This document shows, piece by piece, positions 11,878-24,764 of a DNA stretch of 64,000 nt. A program made the translations under genes and the position numbers. Source of the stretch: Rotaria macrura (taxonomy: Eukaryota; Rotifera; Eurotatoria; Philodinida; Philodinidae); contig OENT01000415.1 in NCBI GenBank assembly GCA_900239685.1, positions 56,705 through 120,704 of the forward strand, in the 5' to 3' direction. How positions within the stretch are numbered: the first letter of the stretch is position 1; every line of letters begins with the position of its first letter. The notes beneath the pieces were generated by a model that did not search any database, was not told where the DNA came from, and saw nothing but the letters and a program-made list of their open reading frames with translations.

Positions 11878-13247
11878 TCATAATTTCCTTGATGGAAAAA
11901 GACTTCTAGTTGTGAAAATAACTACAGAAGTACCTGGTACAGGAATTGAAATCGAGCAATCGATTCCTAAAGAAATATAAGAGAATATTTTGTGAAATGG
12001 AATCAGAATTGGTTGATACCTTGGTATCCTTTCAGACATTTGCATTCACCCATATTGAAGATGTTCGTCGGTGTACATACACCTTGTTTAGGACTAGTAC
12101 AATTATTGTAGCAAAATGGTGCTTGGTGGATATATTTGGACAAAGCTGTCTCGATCAATTTGAGTTTGTGAAAAATGTTTTGATCTGATGGAAATCGTTG
12201 CGGATTGATTAATTCGTAGATGAATTTGATTCTGGATTTTATCACAATAGGATTTTCTGGAACTGTCTTCACCCATTCGTCAAGGCTTTTAATGCTTGGA
12301 TCTCCGCCGATTCGTGCTGATTTCTCACTTCGTACTTTGCTGATGAACTGACGATGCTTTTGTGTTTCGGAACTTGAATCAACATTTGTACTCATGGAAA
12401 CAAAAAAGCTAACTTTAGCTTCGTGTTTTGTATTAACAGACTGGCTTTCGAGCTCTTTCACATCTTTCGTGTTAATGTTTATCAAGTCTTGCGCAACACC
12501 GCCCAACAAAATCTCACTGACATAGGCAAATCCAAATTGCTCAAGAATAAAATCATCGATATACTGCTGTACAGATGAATCGTATGTGCAACAAGGCATA
12601 TTTTCTATCGCAAAGATGAAATTGCTTGACAGTTGCATTTGTGGATCGAACATGGACAATTTAACAAAGGAAACTTTGGCAGATGCAAAGAACATAGTCG
12701 AATTCTGCTTAATAATATTATCGACCATTTGCGTTGTTTGTCGTGAATAACCATAACTGAATGAGCTATCCGATATAAGTTTCCATCCTGATACTGATAC
12801 TGACATTTCAACTCCATCAGATGTTGTCGATTGTAGTTGTTCAAGAGTACTGATCTGCTCTATATGAGCATTAGTCAAAGCAGTCGGTAAGCAGTCAATA
12901 TGAACGTGATCAGGAATCAGTTTAGATGTACATGAGCCTGGAGTCGATGAAACATATGATAAATTGAAGATTGGCCGACGAAATTCGTTCATTTGACAAT
13001 CACCTGAGAAACAAACAGGTGATCCCATCAATGGATTATAGCCGATTCCAATTTTGTTCGAATTCGTTAGCCAAGCAAATTCTTCTGCGGCTTTCATATC
13101 TTCAGCTTTCCTATCTTCGGCTTCCAAATGGGCACGAACTCGAGCGTAAAGAGATCGGTAACCTTCAACATTACTGTTGGCGCACTGAAAGTTGGCGAAA
13201 AGTAGAAAAAGAATGACTTCTATCAATATCATAGTAAAACTCTGCAT
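11878..13247 (-). CDS. Secreted MACPF-domain (perforin-like) protein with EGF-like module
   Basis: Exon 1 (12020-13247) begins with ATG and a hydrophobic signal peptide (residues 1-22). A MACPF domain follows at about residues 45-350. Family features are GIGYNPLMGSPVC near its start, FGFAYVSEILLGG in the central signature region, and a C-terminal WVKTVPENPIVIKSRIKFI segment. An EGF-like module follows (CYNNC to CKCLKGYQG). A 53 nt intron (11967-12019, GTATCA to TTTAG) leads to exon 2, which adds IDCS and completes the EGF. Read through, exon 2 stops with TGA at 11878. Alternatively a donor at 11934/11933 (CCAG|GTACTT, phase 1) joins the EGF exons at 6466-4589. MACPF proteins insert into membranes as oligomeric pores in immunity, development or venom; the target here is unknown. 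The usual YGTHY signature is altered to FGFAY. Fold assignment is firm; the 3' structure is inferred. Confidence 0.85.
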
Positions 13248-15095
13248 AAAACTGTTTTATTTCATATATATATATACATGGATACTCCTGAGAAAAAACA
13301 AAAACACCTTATTTAGTTTTATCTTTGTCAACTTTTGTGCATTCAGTATTACTTTGTGAAATAGCTTAAGATTACCAACAGCCGATTATCAATCACAAGT
13401 CGTTTTTTTATCTCGACAGAATTAAAAGTATTTTTGAAAGTATTCATGTGTAGTTTAAATCGAATTTTCTATTTTTATTTAGATTAATCTTAATGATAAG
13501 GTCAATTCAAGTAGTCGTAAATAAATATTTATTGAAAATATTATTGCATAGATTAGAGACTACTCTCTAAAAAAACGTCCGTTTCCTAGAGAGTCCAACG
13601 TGGTTCGGAAACCGACTCGGAAACTTGGAGAGGTTTGCGAGAGAGCTTACCAAAACTCCAAAAGTTTTCAAATATACCTTTCCAGTTTCCGAAGTCTTTC
13701 ATCAGAAATGTTTTAGGTTTCTGAGTACACTGAGTGTCCAAACAGTATACTGGAATACTAAAATCGGTTTCTGAATTTTCTTGAATTCTTTAAGAGTTTC
13801 CACAGCTCTAAAACACTTGAACGTTTCAATCACAGCTCATGGTACGTATTCCAAATATCTCAGAAAAACGCTTTAGGCGTACTAATTTTGGTTTTGGAAC
13901 TTCGTTTCCGCTCATTTCTAGACAACTATAGTTGAATGGAAATTACTTTTCTAGTTTTTAAAACTAGCTAACTTATAGGTAATTCATTCATTAATCACTT
14001 TTTCGAAACCAAAAATCATTCGATACTTTTGAAACAATATTATCTTATCTCAAAATTCTTGGGCCAGTCCCAATTTTCAATACTTGATTATGCATAATCT
14101 CTTAAGATTATTGACATAAGTAACTATTAGCGAAACACTTATGTGATAATGGCTTTAATCCATTAAATTTCAATAACATGGCAACTCAATGTAGTGACAT
14201 CAGTCTTTAAGAGTTATATAGGGTTGGGCCAAAGAAATTTTTCACTGTGAGTTATAATTATAACTGTCTCATTTCTGCACAATTTCAAAATTGAAGTGTA
14301 GAGAAATCAGATGCAAAACTCCTGCTTTCGCAAACATGCTGACATATCATATAAAAGGATGAATAAATAATGCTAGCCAGCTCGATTTTACAGCCGAAAC
14401 CCTGATGAATTACTCCTTCAACTGTAGAACCCATCATATAAAATAAAACGTGTTAAGCCGCACATCTAAAGATCAACAAAATATATCAAACGCTAATCCA
14501 AATCGGTTATCATTTCTTCGATCCGAGCTTCCATTGGTCATAAACTGGGACAATTGGAAATTCGGCTGGTCCAAAGTGAGATTTCTAATCTTAACTGCTT
14601 TCGTCATTTTGATCGAACTTCGTAATAGGTTATAGGGGCTCAGGAATCTGAATCTTATTAACATTTTTTCTAACTGAGCTTTGATTGACCAGAAACGTAA
14701 CCGACCGAAAATGATTTTGCTCAACGTTAAAATAAAAGTGGTTGTCAATGGATTTTTTGGGGTGCGCGCGTTAATGTGAGTCATATAGCTCCAACTACAA
14801 TAATAGCTCTACTTTGAGCTATTTGGCGCTTGTATTTAACACACTCAACACTAAGAGCCCAAGTTTCACTGCCAACAGCAACTGTATCACACGTAACACC
14901 CACAAAAATAGCACACATCCAGACCCACACCCACCCACACTCATCCACACACCCAGTTCACACTTTTTATATTGATCATAACACAACTGTACCAAATCAG
15001 TGAATCACTATTCGTCATCGTTGACATCTTGAATATAAATTTTTATCTTCGTAACAATGAAGAAAATTTAAAATATTTGCAAATGTATTGTAGAC
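13248..15095. other. No gene; degenerate repeats and a CCCACA-rich patch
   Basis: At 13560-13900 there are degenerate GTTTCC/GGAAAC-type repeats. The ORFs at 14450-14784 have no recognisable domain. At about 14895-14960 lies a patch of CCCACA, CACCCACAC and CATCCACAC strings, resembling degenerate telomere-type units of bdelloids (TGTGGG on the other strand). Nothing else is supported. Confidence 0.4.
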
Positions 15096-15344
15096 CCAGG
15101 TCGAACGATACGGACCGTTGAGTGGACGGAATTATACAGACCGTAACATCATTAAAATAGGGCCGTATACGGCCGTATTTTCACAGTATACGGCTCTGTA
15201 TACGGTACTTTTTCTGGGCACCGTAATAAAGGATCGTATACTGTGAAAAGACGGGCGTATACGACCCTATTTTAAGGATGTTACGGTCCGTATAACTGCG
15301 TCCACTCAATGGCCCGTAACGGATATCCGTTTTGATGGACCTGG
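15096..15344. mobile_element. Hairpin MITE, CCAGGTC termini
   Basis: The termini are CCAGGTC (left) and GACCTGG-type complement (right, GGACCTGG). The arms pair over most of their length: TGAGTGGAC with GTCCACTCA, ACCGTAACATC with GATGTTACGGT, TTAAAATAGGGCCGTATAC with GTATACGACCCTATTTTAA, and TTTTCACAGTATAC with GTATACTGTGAAAA. The central loop is about 40 bp and contains GGTACTTTTTCTGGGCACC. No coding potential. Confidence 0.85.
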
Positions 15345-17963
15345 GGACATGCGAATTTCGAAGAAGATTTTGGAATTTTCAATAATCATCTAAAACGATC
15401 TAAATCTCATGCTTGATGCAATTCGATAGCCGTTACCGATACTGTAAAACTTTGGAAAAGGAGTCCGATGCTTGCCGTTCTCCGTAAGCTGCGACTTAAA
15501 ACTTCCATCTAGTGCTTTTGAAAATATATGAATTCCATAAAAATCGAGCATCGACGAATTATTTCAGATGCGACACACATAACTTTTTGAATGATCTTTT
15601 GTAAATCGAGACTGAGAACACTGTGCAAGAAGGTGTTGGGGTCAGCATTATATCGGACTTGCCGCGAGACCAGCATTAGGACGGGTAGAAAAAAATGTAA
15701 TTGATAATAAAAAGCAATTTATTCCGCATATCTCAATTCATGAGATATCACTTTATTTGTATCAATCATTATCTAAATATGAGAAATCATGTTTGAATAT
15801 AGGAAATTCTTGAAATCAATTCTCAAATAATTCTTTTTTGTGGCAATGTTTCTATTTCCCTCTGATTCAATTCAATATTCATCTAATGTAGCTTCTCATG
15901 ATTCCCAATTATCGAATCCAATGAACCATTTCGTAGTTTTTCTGAATAGTAATCAACAATTTAATGAATCTTATCAATAAATATAGTCAAACACAATCTA
16001 TTACTGAATGAACAACAACAAATGAATTTAGCACCAAATTATACAGCAACAACAGATGGTCGTCCTACAATTATCATGGAACAACAAACTAAACTAAACT
16101 AAACTAAACTCAAAGATCAGCACGAAAACTTCTAGCAACCTCAACGAATATTATGAAAACATGTTAATTTGCTTCTCAATAACAACCCTCAAAATCTAAT
16201 TACACAGTGATGTGTTTCTTTTCCTTTTTGCGTTAGTCCTTATTTTTCCTTTTTATATCGTATGTCAGTGTGTGCCCTAAATTATCAAAGTTAAGAACAT
16301 ATCAAATTTGTTACGTTTGAAACAGATATTACTTGCTTTTCTGTCCAAGAAAGAAGAACTTGTGTCCTTATAAGTGAACGTAGATATGAGATTTTCGTTC
16401 AAAAGCATGCGCTTTGTTCTACTAATGTTTTTCTTGTATTGATTGTCGAGCGTTCACGCCTTTCTCTTTCAGGTTCTTTGTTACAAAAGCAAAATTTAAA
16501 CGAGATGATTCGTTTGTATAGTATTTTGATTTGTTTTTCTTTTTTCTCATTGCCATTCTTCTTGAATATTGTTGATTTTGTTTTTCTCAATTAACAAGAT
16601 GCTTCTCTTTTTCGGTATATGAATAATCAGACATATACATGATGAAATATTCAGTTGTGTAATAAAAAAGCTCAAGCCTTAATTTGATAATGATATAAAT
16701 AAGAATCTGAGGTAAAGGTGAAGAGACGATTCGAATGATAGATTTCAATATGAGATTATTCGTAAATACATCTCGCAGTATAAAGAAAGAAGGCGATAAT
16801 CATTAACGCTTTTGTGTCTCCGAGTGCTCATTAGATGCATCTATGAACTAATTTTCAGGTCAGATATTTATGCTTTAATCGTTGCTTTTAATTCTTATCA
16901 TAGATCAACATTTCCGTAAAGTATTGAAGAAAATATCTGTAAACTAAACAACGAGGATGTGGCTGTTTCTATGTTCTCACTTTGAAGTATAATGACACGT
17001 ACTCTCTTCTTTCCCGAAATCGAATAAATGTAGAAATGAAAACCAGAAATGAATTTTTTTACAATCATACATCTGTGAGACTAAAAAGGACAATTCATAA
17101 TGATAAAAATCAATTACAAAGAATACTTTCCAGATCATTTTCAGAATTAAATCGAATACGTCGGTTCGCAAATAGACGAAGTTTTCCTATATTAGAAACG
17201 CTCAAATGATCAAAGATGCAAGGAATATTTAAAATTGTATGGGGGAATATAGCAGAAAAAACGACATCTATCACCACATTATGCAGTTGCTTTTTTTCTG
17301 ATTAACCACTAAGTGTTTCCAAAATGAGTTTTTCTTTTAGTTTTGAAATTAAATCCATTGATATTTTTCAGGAACACTGAAACGCGTGTTAGAAAAAATG
17401 TAATACAAAAAATGTAAAGATGAAGTTTTCAACAGAAATATAAATTCGTTCAAAAATGTTATTTTTACTGTCGATACTGATTGTAATTGTATTTGTTTGA
17501 CTATAGGCGAAGCTCAGACTTATACGTCTTCGTCATTTTCATATCTGTTTGATAAAAGGAATGTTGAATATACGCAAAATACCTTTCCTTTTCAATTTCA
17601 GGAAGATATGTATATCATTTTCTTATCATCCAGATTCAAATCGTGTGCATTTTCTACTAAAAAAAACACACTGATCGTCTATATTTTTCAGATCAAACAA
17701 TGTTCTCGGATGTTTCAATTTTCCATTAGTTTTAATGACTTACACATTTAATAGATGTACCGGACTTGCTTGCAATAAGGTCAAAACTCAAAGGGCTTTG
17801 AGATTAAATTGTTTCCTAAATTACCATGAAAAGATGAAGCCTGTTAGAATAAATCAGCTTTTTTTTCTTAGCCATTGCTAAAACTATGAGAAACTAAAAA
17901 AGAAAGCATATCCTTGTACGCTTCACTCTCTAAATCACAATACCAATGGTCATCAGAGATCCA
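15345..17963. other. No intact gene; a Gln/Asn-rich coding-like remnant at about 15855-16205
   Basis: Between about 15855 and 16205 the plus strand contains short open segments rich in Gln, Asn and Ser (for example NSNQQFNESYQ, NEQQQMNLAPNYTATTDGRP and LLLNNNPQNLITQ). They are separated by stops and an (AAACT)n simple repeat at 16087-16110. This resembles a low-complexity tail of a regulatory protein, but no DNA-binding domain is present, and a pseudogene or chance is possible. The rest (16210-17960) is T-rich or A-rich sequence with no supported exon. Confidence 0.3.
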
Positions 17964-18074
17964 AAAATCGCCGAGTTTACTCGCCTCGCACCACCACGAG
18001 GCGAAGCGAGTCGGTATTTTCTGCACCGCGGCGAGCACGAGTTGACTTTGAAAATCGCCGAATCGACTCGCCAA
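17964..18074. repeat. GC-rich double repeat AAAATCGCCGA...ACTCGCC
   Basis: Two direct copies of a 22 bp unit (AAAATCGCCGA-x5-ACTCGCC) lie at about 17964-17986 and 18051-18073. Each is itself roughly palindromic (GGCGAGT/ACTCGGCG). Between them are CACGAGGCGAAGCGAGTCGG and GCGGCGAGCACGAGTTG. This is strongly GC-rich compared with the flanks. Probably a short non-autonomous element or its remnant. Confidence 0.5.
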
Positions 18075-19914
18075 TACTTAAAATGTTATTTTTGATGAAT
18101 AAATTGAAAAAATTCAAAATCGTTCAACTTATGCTGTCGGTAAATGGAAGAATTTTTAGAATTAGAATAATTTCAAAAGATTCATGTTCAAGCCTCAAAA
18201 TTTTCGCTAAAATAATTGACTTTCTATGACAGACTATCTCAAAGACGATTTCTTAATAGTAGAGCTCAAATTTCTTATTAGTTAAGATTTGTCCGGAAAG
18301 TAAAAAATTTGCCAGGATACTTAAATGAGTGACAGCTTTCGTTCTACACTTCCACTATTTTGATAAGGTATTGCCAACTGACTTCAGTCAATAATTTTTC
18401 ATTTGAAATTTTTTCTATTAGTAGATTTTATTGTGCCTAGGATTTTTCCAAATTTTCAATGAAGTATGATTGGTCTCTTTTTTGAAATATTCGGTCTTCA
18501 ACAAAAACAAAAAGACTGCTGATGAAATCAAATATTTTTCAAGAGAACATCGAATATCTCAAGAAGGATATTATCATTTTAATTGAAACTTTTTCAATAT
18601 AATCTTCAGATGAAAAGGTTGACTTATACGTAGATCAAAATTATTGTAATTCTGCAGAGAAAATTAATAAGCTAAGAAAGACGTGACTCAAATGAGACCG
18701 TTAAGTTCTCAATAGGAAACAAACCTTACGACACTTGCAATCATACATTTATGTGTGACAAGTATCAGTTCTTTTTGTCGGATATCTCTTTATAGATCAA
18801 AATAAATCCCCAAAATAGACTACTCTATCATAGAACGGGTACAGATAAAATAACTTTTGATCATCTGCTAGGAAATAAGTTTTTATTTGTAGAACTTAAC
18901 AAGTTATATATATGAGTGAAGAGAGTACAGCCAAGGTGCTGTTTTCAAAAAAGAATCGAAAAACAAACTTAATGATAGGAAAAAAATGACTGTTTAGTTT
19001 GATAGAGCTATGCTGAATGTGCATGTAAATACTATTTACCCTACACTTCCCTGTGATCTAGTGAAGATGCACAGCATAACCAGCTAAAAAAACCGCTCTA
19101 CATACAGCATAACCGTCACTTTTTTAAATTTTGTTTAAAATTTTTCTATTAACGAAGTATATGAAACAAACTGCTGTTACTTCGCAAATTATTTTCCCTT
19201 GAGTTTTCTCTGATATTCAATCAAATTTTGTTCAAATGAAGTTTCTTCGAACGAAATGCCAATCATGTGAATGTCGCTGAACACAAAAAATGAGAAGTGT
19301 CTTAACGCCTATTATTGATAATTTTTCATTCATAAAATTTAATCTTGCGCTAAAACTATAGATATATTCTGAAAATACTTGATGAGTTCTACAACTTTAG
19401 CTGCGACCATAGTTTTAAAACAATCACAGTGTAATTTTGAAAAATTGGTTTTATTTCGATGTATGGCGTTGGAAGCTGGATATTTGACATAGTTGCTGTG
19501 ATTTCTCGGCAACAATAACAGTTGGAAGATTGATGCTTTTAGAAGTGAATGGCCATCTTTAGACCAGTAAAACAAAAAAAATTATCAAAATCTATTGAAT
19601 AGAACTCAAAGTACAAACGTTTTTCTTTTCCGAATCCAACGGTACCATGGCTGCACTCTTCATTCATATCTATATTTTGAACTTAAGTCGAGTTCGACAT
19701 GCTCAAAATATTAAAATATTTCTTTTTAATCAAGTATAGTTCTTAGTATAAATCTTTGATTCAAATTTATTACTGATCAAAGTTTATTTTTATAGTTGAG
19801 CAAATAGAATGCATAAAACGCTTGACGTCTTTTTTCGATCATTTCTAATTAGATGAAAAAATATGAGAACACCTATATGTTTTTTGTTATTGTATTTTGT
19901 ATGATCGTTCATCT
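18075..19914. other. No gene recognised
   Basis: AT-rich sequence. The ORF at 19339-19575 (minus) has no recognisable domain and no supporting splice or codon signal. No repeat structure stands out. Confidence 0.4.
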
Positions 19915-20737
19915 CCCTAGTCAAACATCTTGTAAGCAAGATCTTGAAATCTTGGGACCGGTAAGCAAGATCTTATCAAGATCTTGAAGAGATAATTTGA
20001 ATGTATATATCTTGGTTATATCAGATATATCTGTACATAAGATCTTGGCAAGATCATGGACAAGATATCGGTTAGTATTATCCTGTCACAAGATCTTGAG
20101 TAAAACAAAAAGCGACATCATTCGTGTATGTATATGCTGACTAGTAGTCATTCACCGTTCTGTTATGTATACGAAGTCGTATATAAACAACATGATTGAC
20201 CGTAGGAAACATACGTTTTCAAAACAGTTTTTTCAATACTATTTCTCGATTATTAATTATTCGAGAACATGGTGATCTCGGTCAATGATTATGGGAGAGG
20301 ATTGTCCTGAAGTGATCTCACAGAGATCCAACCAGCGTAAAGCTAGCTAAGTCCGAAGATCTGCCTTGCTTGAATTGTTTTGGAGAGAATAAATAAATTG
20401 AAAATAATTTAAAAAAATATCATAATACGTTTTTACAGAAAAAATAAAAAATGCGCTACACAGGTTTGAACCACATTTCAGAATGCGCCGTACATGGTGT
20501 CTCGAATCACAACACGGGCGGCACGTTTTATCTTAGTACTTACTCAAGATATTATGGATGCGTACCTAAGGTCTTACATATCTGTGCCCAAGATCTTACA
20601 AATCTGTACCCAAGATCTGTAATAAGATCTTGGTGCAAGATAATCGTATTATCTTGTACCTAAATTTTCAAGATCTGTTCGCATATCTGTACCCAAGATC
20701 TTGGTCAAGATGTTGCTTACAAGATGTTCGACTAGGG
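19915..20737. mobile_element. Non-autonomous element with CCCTAGTC termini and AAGATCTTG subrepeats
   Basis: The left end reads CCTAGTCAAACATCTTGTAAGC and the right end is its complement, GCTTACAAGATGTTCGACTAGG. Inside both ends are clusters of the palindromic 9-mer AAGATCTTG and variants (about 19930-20100 and 20540-20705). The middle (about 20110-20530) is unique sequence. No transposase is encoded. It sits directly before the F-box-like pseudogene. Confidence 0.8.
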
Positions 20738-20759
20738 CTTACATCTCTTGGATGTGCAA

Positions 20760-21700
20760 TCATGACGTATGGTCGAGATCGAAACACACTACATTTTTAT
20801 ATTCTGCATTCTATCACTCATGTCTACAAAAAAACAGAAATCTTATTTTCAAACGTTACGCGTCGAATTTTTGATAATCTCGATGAAGAAACAATTGTCT
20901 TTTCAATGGGGCCTATCTGCAAACGATTGCATTTGATTGCTAATGCCTATAATCACTATGAACTGGATTCCCGTTTTGTATCGAAATCGAATCTACCTCT
21001 CATTGCACATAATATTGATTGTAAAAATGTTATTTTACTTACATTTTTGAATGAAATAGATACACTCAATCGAATTCGATTGTTTCTTCTTCACTTCCAT
21101 ATTGACCAATTCATTCAACTCCGTTTCATTGACTCTATTTAAAATAAAAGATTAGGATTTTAATGAATTTCAAAAATATATCATGAAATATCCTGTTACA
21201 ACATTCTGAGTATGTTCTATTTTCTCTAATTTTATGCAGAAACCGACTCGATAAGACTGAAACTGTCGTGCGACATTCTGGTAGTATACAGTTCAATCGT
21301 TTAACATCACTTTTATTCAGCATCAACTACAATATAAAAATGGACCATATCGCATCATTTCTTTCACTTTTTCCTTGGCTAAGATATATTCTGTTGAATA
21401 TTAAGTATACTTCAAATAATCATTTATTAGTTGATGGTTCTCGGTGGACAGATTTCATTGAAATAAGGCTGCCTCTATGGAACAACTTTGAATTCTGGTT
21501 CCCTTGCTATGTACGCAATGAAACAAATATTAGTATTAAAAAATCACTGATTCTACCATTTCGAACACGATTTTGACTCGAAAGAAAGCATTGGTTTTTT
21601 GAATGTGAATATATGAGTACAATGAATTCGGTGAGATATTTCATCTCTATTCGATACCAATCTATAAAGATAATTTTCATTATATTTATCCTTAAATTTG
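20760..21700 (+). pseudogene. F-box/LRR-like protein remnant of an expanded bdelloid-type family
   Basis: One frame (about 20820-21142) encodes RIFDNLDEETIVFSMGPICK, resembling the F-box-like start of a family I associate with bdelloid genomes (FDYLDDETI... followed by leucine-spaced repeats), then a leucine-rich stretch ending in HFHIDQFIQLRFIDSI. After a break the similarity resumes at about 21290-21576 (LTSLLFSINYNIKMDHIASF) and runs through a TGA at 21574-21576 into LERKHWFFECEYMS. Family members are expected to carry Trp at that TGA. F-box proteins recruit substrates to SCF ubiquitin ligases; this copy is broken by at least one frameshift and stops, and an element is inserted just before it. 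Family memory, not a search, supports the name. Confidence 0.55.
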
Positions 21701-21931
21701 AGCAAAATGATGGCTAAAAGCATTCGGCAAGAGGTAAGCATTGTTATACATTTCCACACCTGTTATTTATTCTCCAACAACGAATTTTTTTCAAGGGAAA
21801 TCGATAGAATTTCATTTGAGCTTCACTACGAAGCATTTAAAACACTTCTTTTAGATTTGTATGGATTACTAGTGGAGTTTTGGTTACCTTTTAATTTTGT
21901 CATTGTTACTAAAATCTTTGAAATTTCTTGA

Positions 21932-24764
21932 GATAATTTGAATAAAAATTTTGGACTTATCAAAGTGGATAAAAGAACTTGAATAGTGTTGTATCCGATG
22001 GTGCTGAAAAATGTAAACCTCTCTTATTACTCCCGTTGCTTCATTACTCGATGTGTGTCATAAGTAACTTATTACTAAAAATTTGATATAGTCTTTTCTC
22101 ACGCTTTCATCGACAATGGATTAAATATTATTCTTGTGGAAGAAGAACAATAGGTTATTCATCTGTGCCTGTACCGATAGAGTAAAAATTCTCAAAAGAC
22201 AAATTATGCTCTTGATCAATTGCTACTGTGAGATAATGAATCTTTGGTTCATTTTTCTATGAAGATAAAAATCTCATTTATGCTAATTTATGTAAGATTT
22301 TTTCAAAGATTTGACTATTCACATTTTTTGAGGAGAAAATGACGCTTTTCATCCATATCTCTGAGTACATGAAGCTTTTGCATCATACATATTTTCGAAA
22401 TAATACACTGGAAGATTCTGCGATTTAGTGTAATTGAGATCTTGGTGCAAACAATTTTTTCGATTAAAATAGATTGAAAAATAAAACTTTGTAAAATAAT
22501 TTAGTTTTACATACAAGCATTTCTCAAAAATGTAATATGTCGACGAAAATAAAGTAAGACCATGATCTCTTTAGAGATTGATAAAATTCAGTAACTTCCT
22601 ACTAATGAGTAAAATATGAAGTTGAAAGCCTCTAATAATCTGGATCTCGGCATTAATTTTAGCTCCATGCAAATGCTACATCTGTAAAGTAATATTTTTC
22701 GAAAGACTTCGAATCTTCCTCAACAAAACAACACTCAATCATTTATAAATTTAATAAAAATGGGTACACTTTTATCAACAACAACAAGAGTGAATACTTC
22801 AAGAATCCTGATTGAATGTATTATAGATCTTATATCGAAACATCAAGAATTTTCCATATGGATACGACAAAGTTGCAATAAAATGCTTGTGAGTCTGGAC
22901 GTAAGGCTTAAGGGACTTTTTTCTCGTGAAAATTTTTATGTTTCAACCGATTCTATCTTATGAATCGAATCCGAACTAAAAAGCGACTTGGAAATTGACA
23001 ATAGCCCCTTATGAGAGAAAATAGATGGTTTTCTTTTCCATAGTTCATTCAGTTCACTAAAACAGTATAATCTACGAAATGCTTGTCGAGAAAATTTCGG
23101 GAGAGAACACTACACCGAAAGGAAAACATATGGAAAAAGGGGGGGGGGGCGGGCAGGTCTTCTGATTTTTCTGAAATATACTAACAAGTTCTCAGGATAA
23201 GTGAGGAATCATCACTTACGATAACTTATAATCACACACTCTTTGTTTATGTACGACAGAATATGTAATTGAAGAACTGGCTTATTTCAGCGGGTAGAAC
23301 ATTGAACGATGTGAAATCTCAGAAGAATTCTTCTCTTCTCTGTTTCTTTTTAATCTCTCGGCTGAAGTTTACATCGATGAAGTACTCTTGATGTTTTTGC
23401 TTTAAGCTAACGAGAGCTCACCTTATTACAGTAGAGTTACATGAACCTCAGTAAATCACAGTTCCTTGCTTTTCTATCTTTAATGCGAACTTTCCAGGTC
23501 GAGCATTGAAGAAATGTTAATCGTATCTAATATCCAGGCAGAAGAAAATATCCGAAACACCAGTAACATAATAATAGTTTGAATTCTAATGAGGATGCGC
23601 GACCAATGTTCGAGAATACCATTTCAGTTTACGAAGATTTTATGCACAAAAATCAACAAGCAGTTAATGAAAATAGATGTGATCAACCTTGTGGCACTAG
23701 GTCAATGTAAATGAGAGTACAACACAAAAGATGCTAAAACTCTTTTGCAATTTATTTTTATGACACACGATTGGAAATGACTGTGGAATTTACACAGTGA
23801 GAAATCCAGACCCGTCGAGATATCGCAAGATATAGACAGCCAATAGGATTCACTTTTTGGCATTACAAGGAGCTTTTTGATTTTTTTTGTTACTGTCGCA
23901 TCAACTAGAAAATGATAACTGTTTGCCGAGCTATTGTTTATGTGAAAAATGAATCCACCGTGTTACGCAATTTAATCAAACAGGGGCCACACTGAGATTT
24001 TTCTATCCCATGCTCAAATAAACTGTAGGAATTCATTTTGAGAAAAAAATGAAACACTCATGGGCCAACTGAAGAAGCAAAATGAATTTGAATCTTGCAG
24101 CTGATCAATTGAAAATTCCAGCAAAATATGAATATTCAAACAGTTTTGTTCATCACTACTGCCTCTCATAGACAGCTTTTCTCAGAGAAAATCGAACAAA
24201 TAAACAATACGAGAGAAAAACGTGGTGTAAAAATAAGATTAAATCAGGTGATATTTAGTTTCTACGTGAATATTTCTATTTTTCAAGTAATATCAATGCT
24301 TTTTTAATATGCAATCTTGCATCAATAAACTTCCTCGAGGTTAGAGCAAACATGATGTGGGTCCAGATGTGGGAGAGCGTCCACCACTTGATTCTGTCCT
24401 GACCCCACATCCGCAAGCACTCAAGCTCATGCGCGCAAAACTGCTAACGCTAACATCCACAACCACCCATACCCCTATCCTCCTATCCCACATCCACACC
24501 CACGCCCAATCAAAAAAACATGTGATTGGCCGATTTCACCATCCGCAAAATATCATTGGTCTATGTTGCATGCTAAGTATGAGGTACTGTTTGGTTCCCA
24601 GCGGGTATTTCATCGTTGAGGTCAAAAAAAACATTTTTTCATTCTGTGCGAACGAACGAACGAATTCACGAACAAACGTTTTTAACTTATTTTTCGTAAG
24701 ACCCTCCTTTCAGTAGAGAAAACTACAAACCTTGTAATAGTGTTCATTATTTTTTTCTTCAAAC
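21932..24764. other. No gene; poly-G tract and CCCACA-rich patch
   Basis: Mostly AT-rich without a supported exon. There is a run of ten Gs near 23140-23150. At about 24355-24510 lies a patch of GATGTGGG, CCCACATCC and CACACCCACG strings that resembles degenerate TGTGGG-type telomere sequence. The overlapping 119-codon ORF there is an effect of this composition rather than a gene. Confidence 0.4.

Noticed and set aside
24357-24716. 119-codon ORF
   Set aside because: Composition comes from a CCCACA-rich patch; no recognisable domain.
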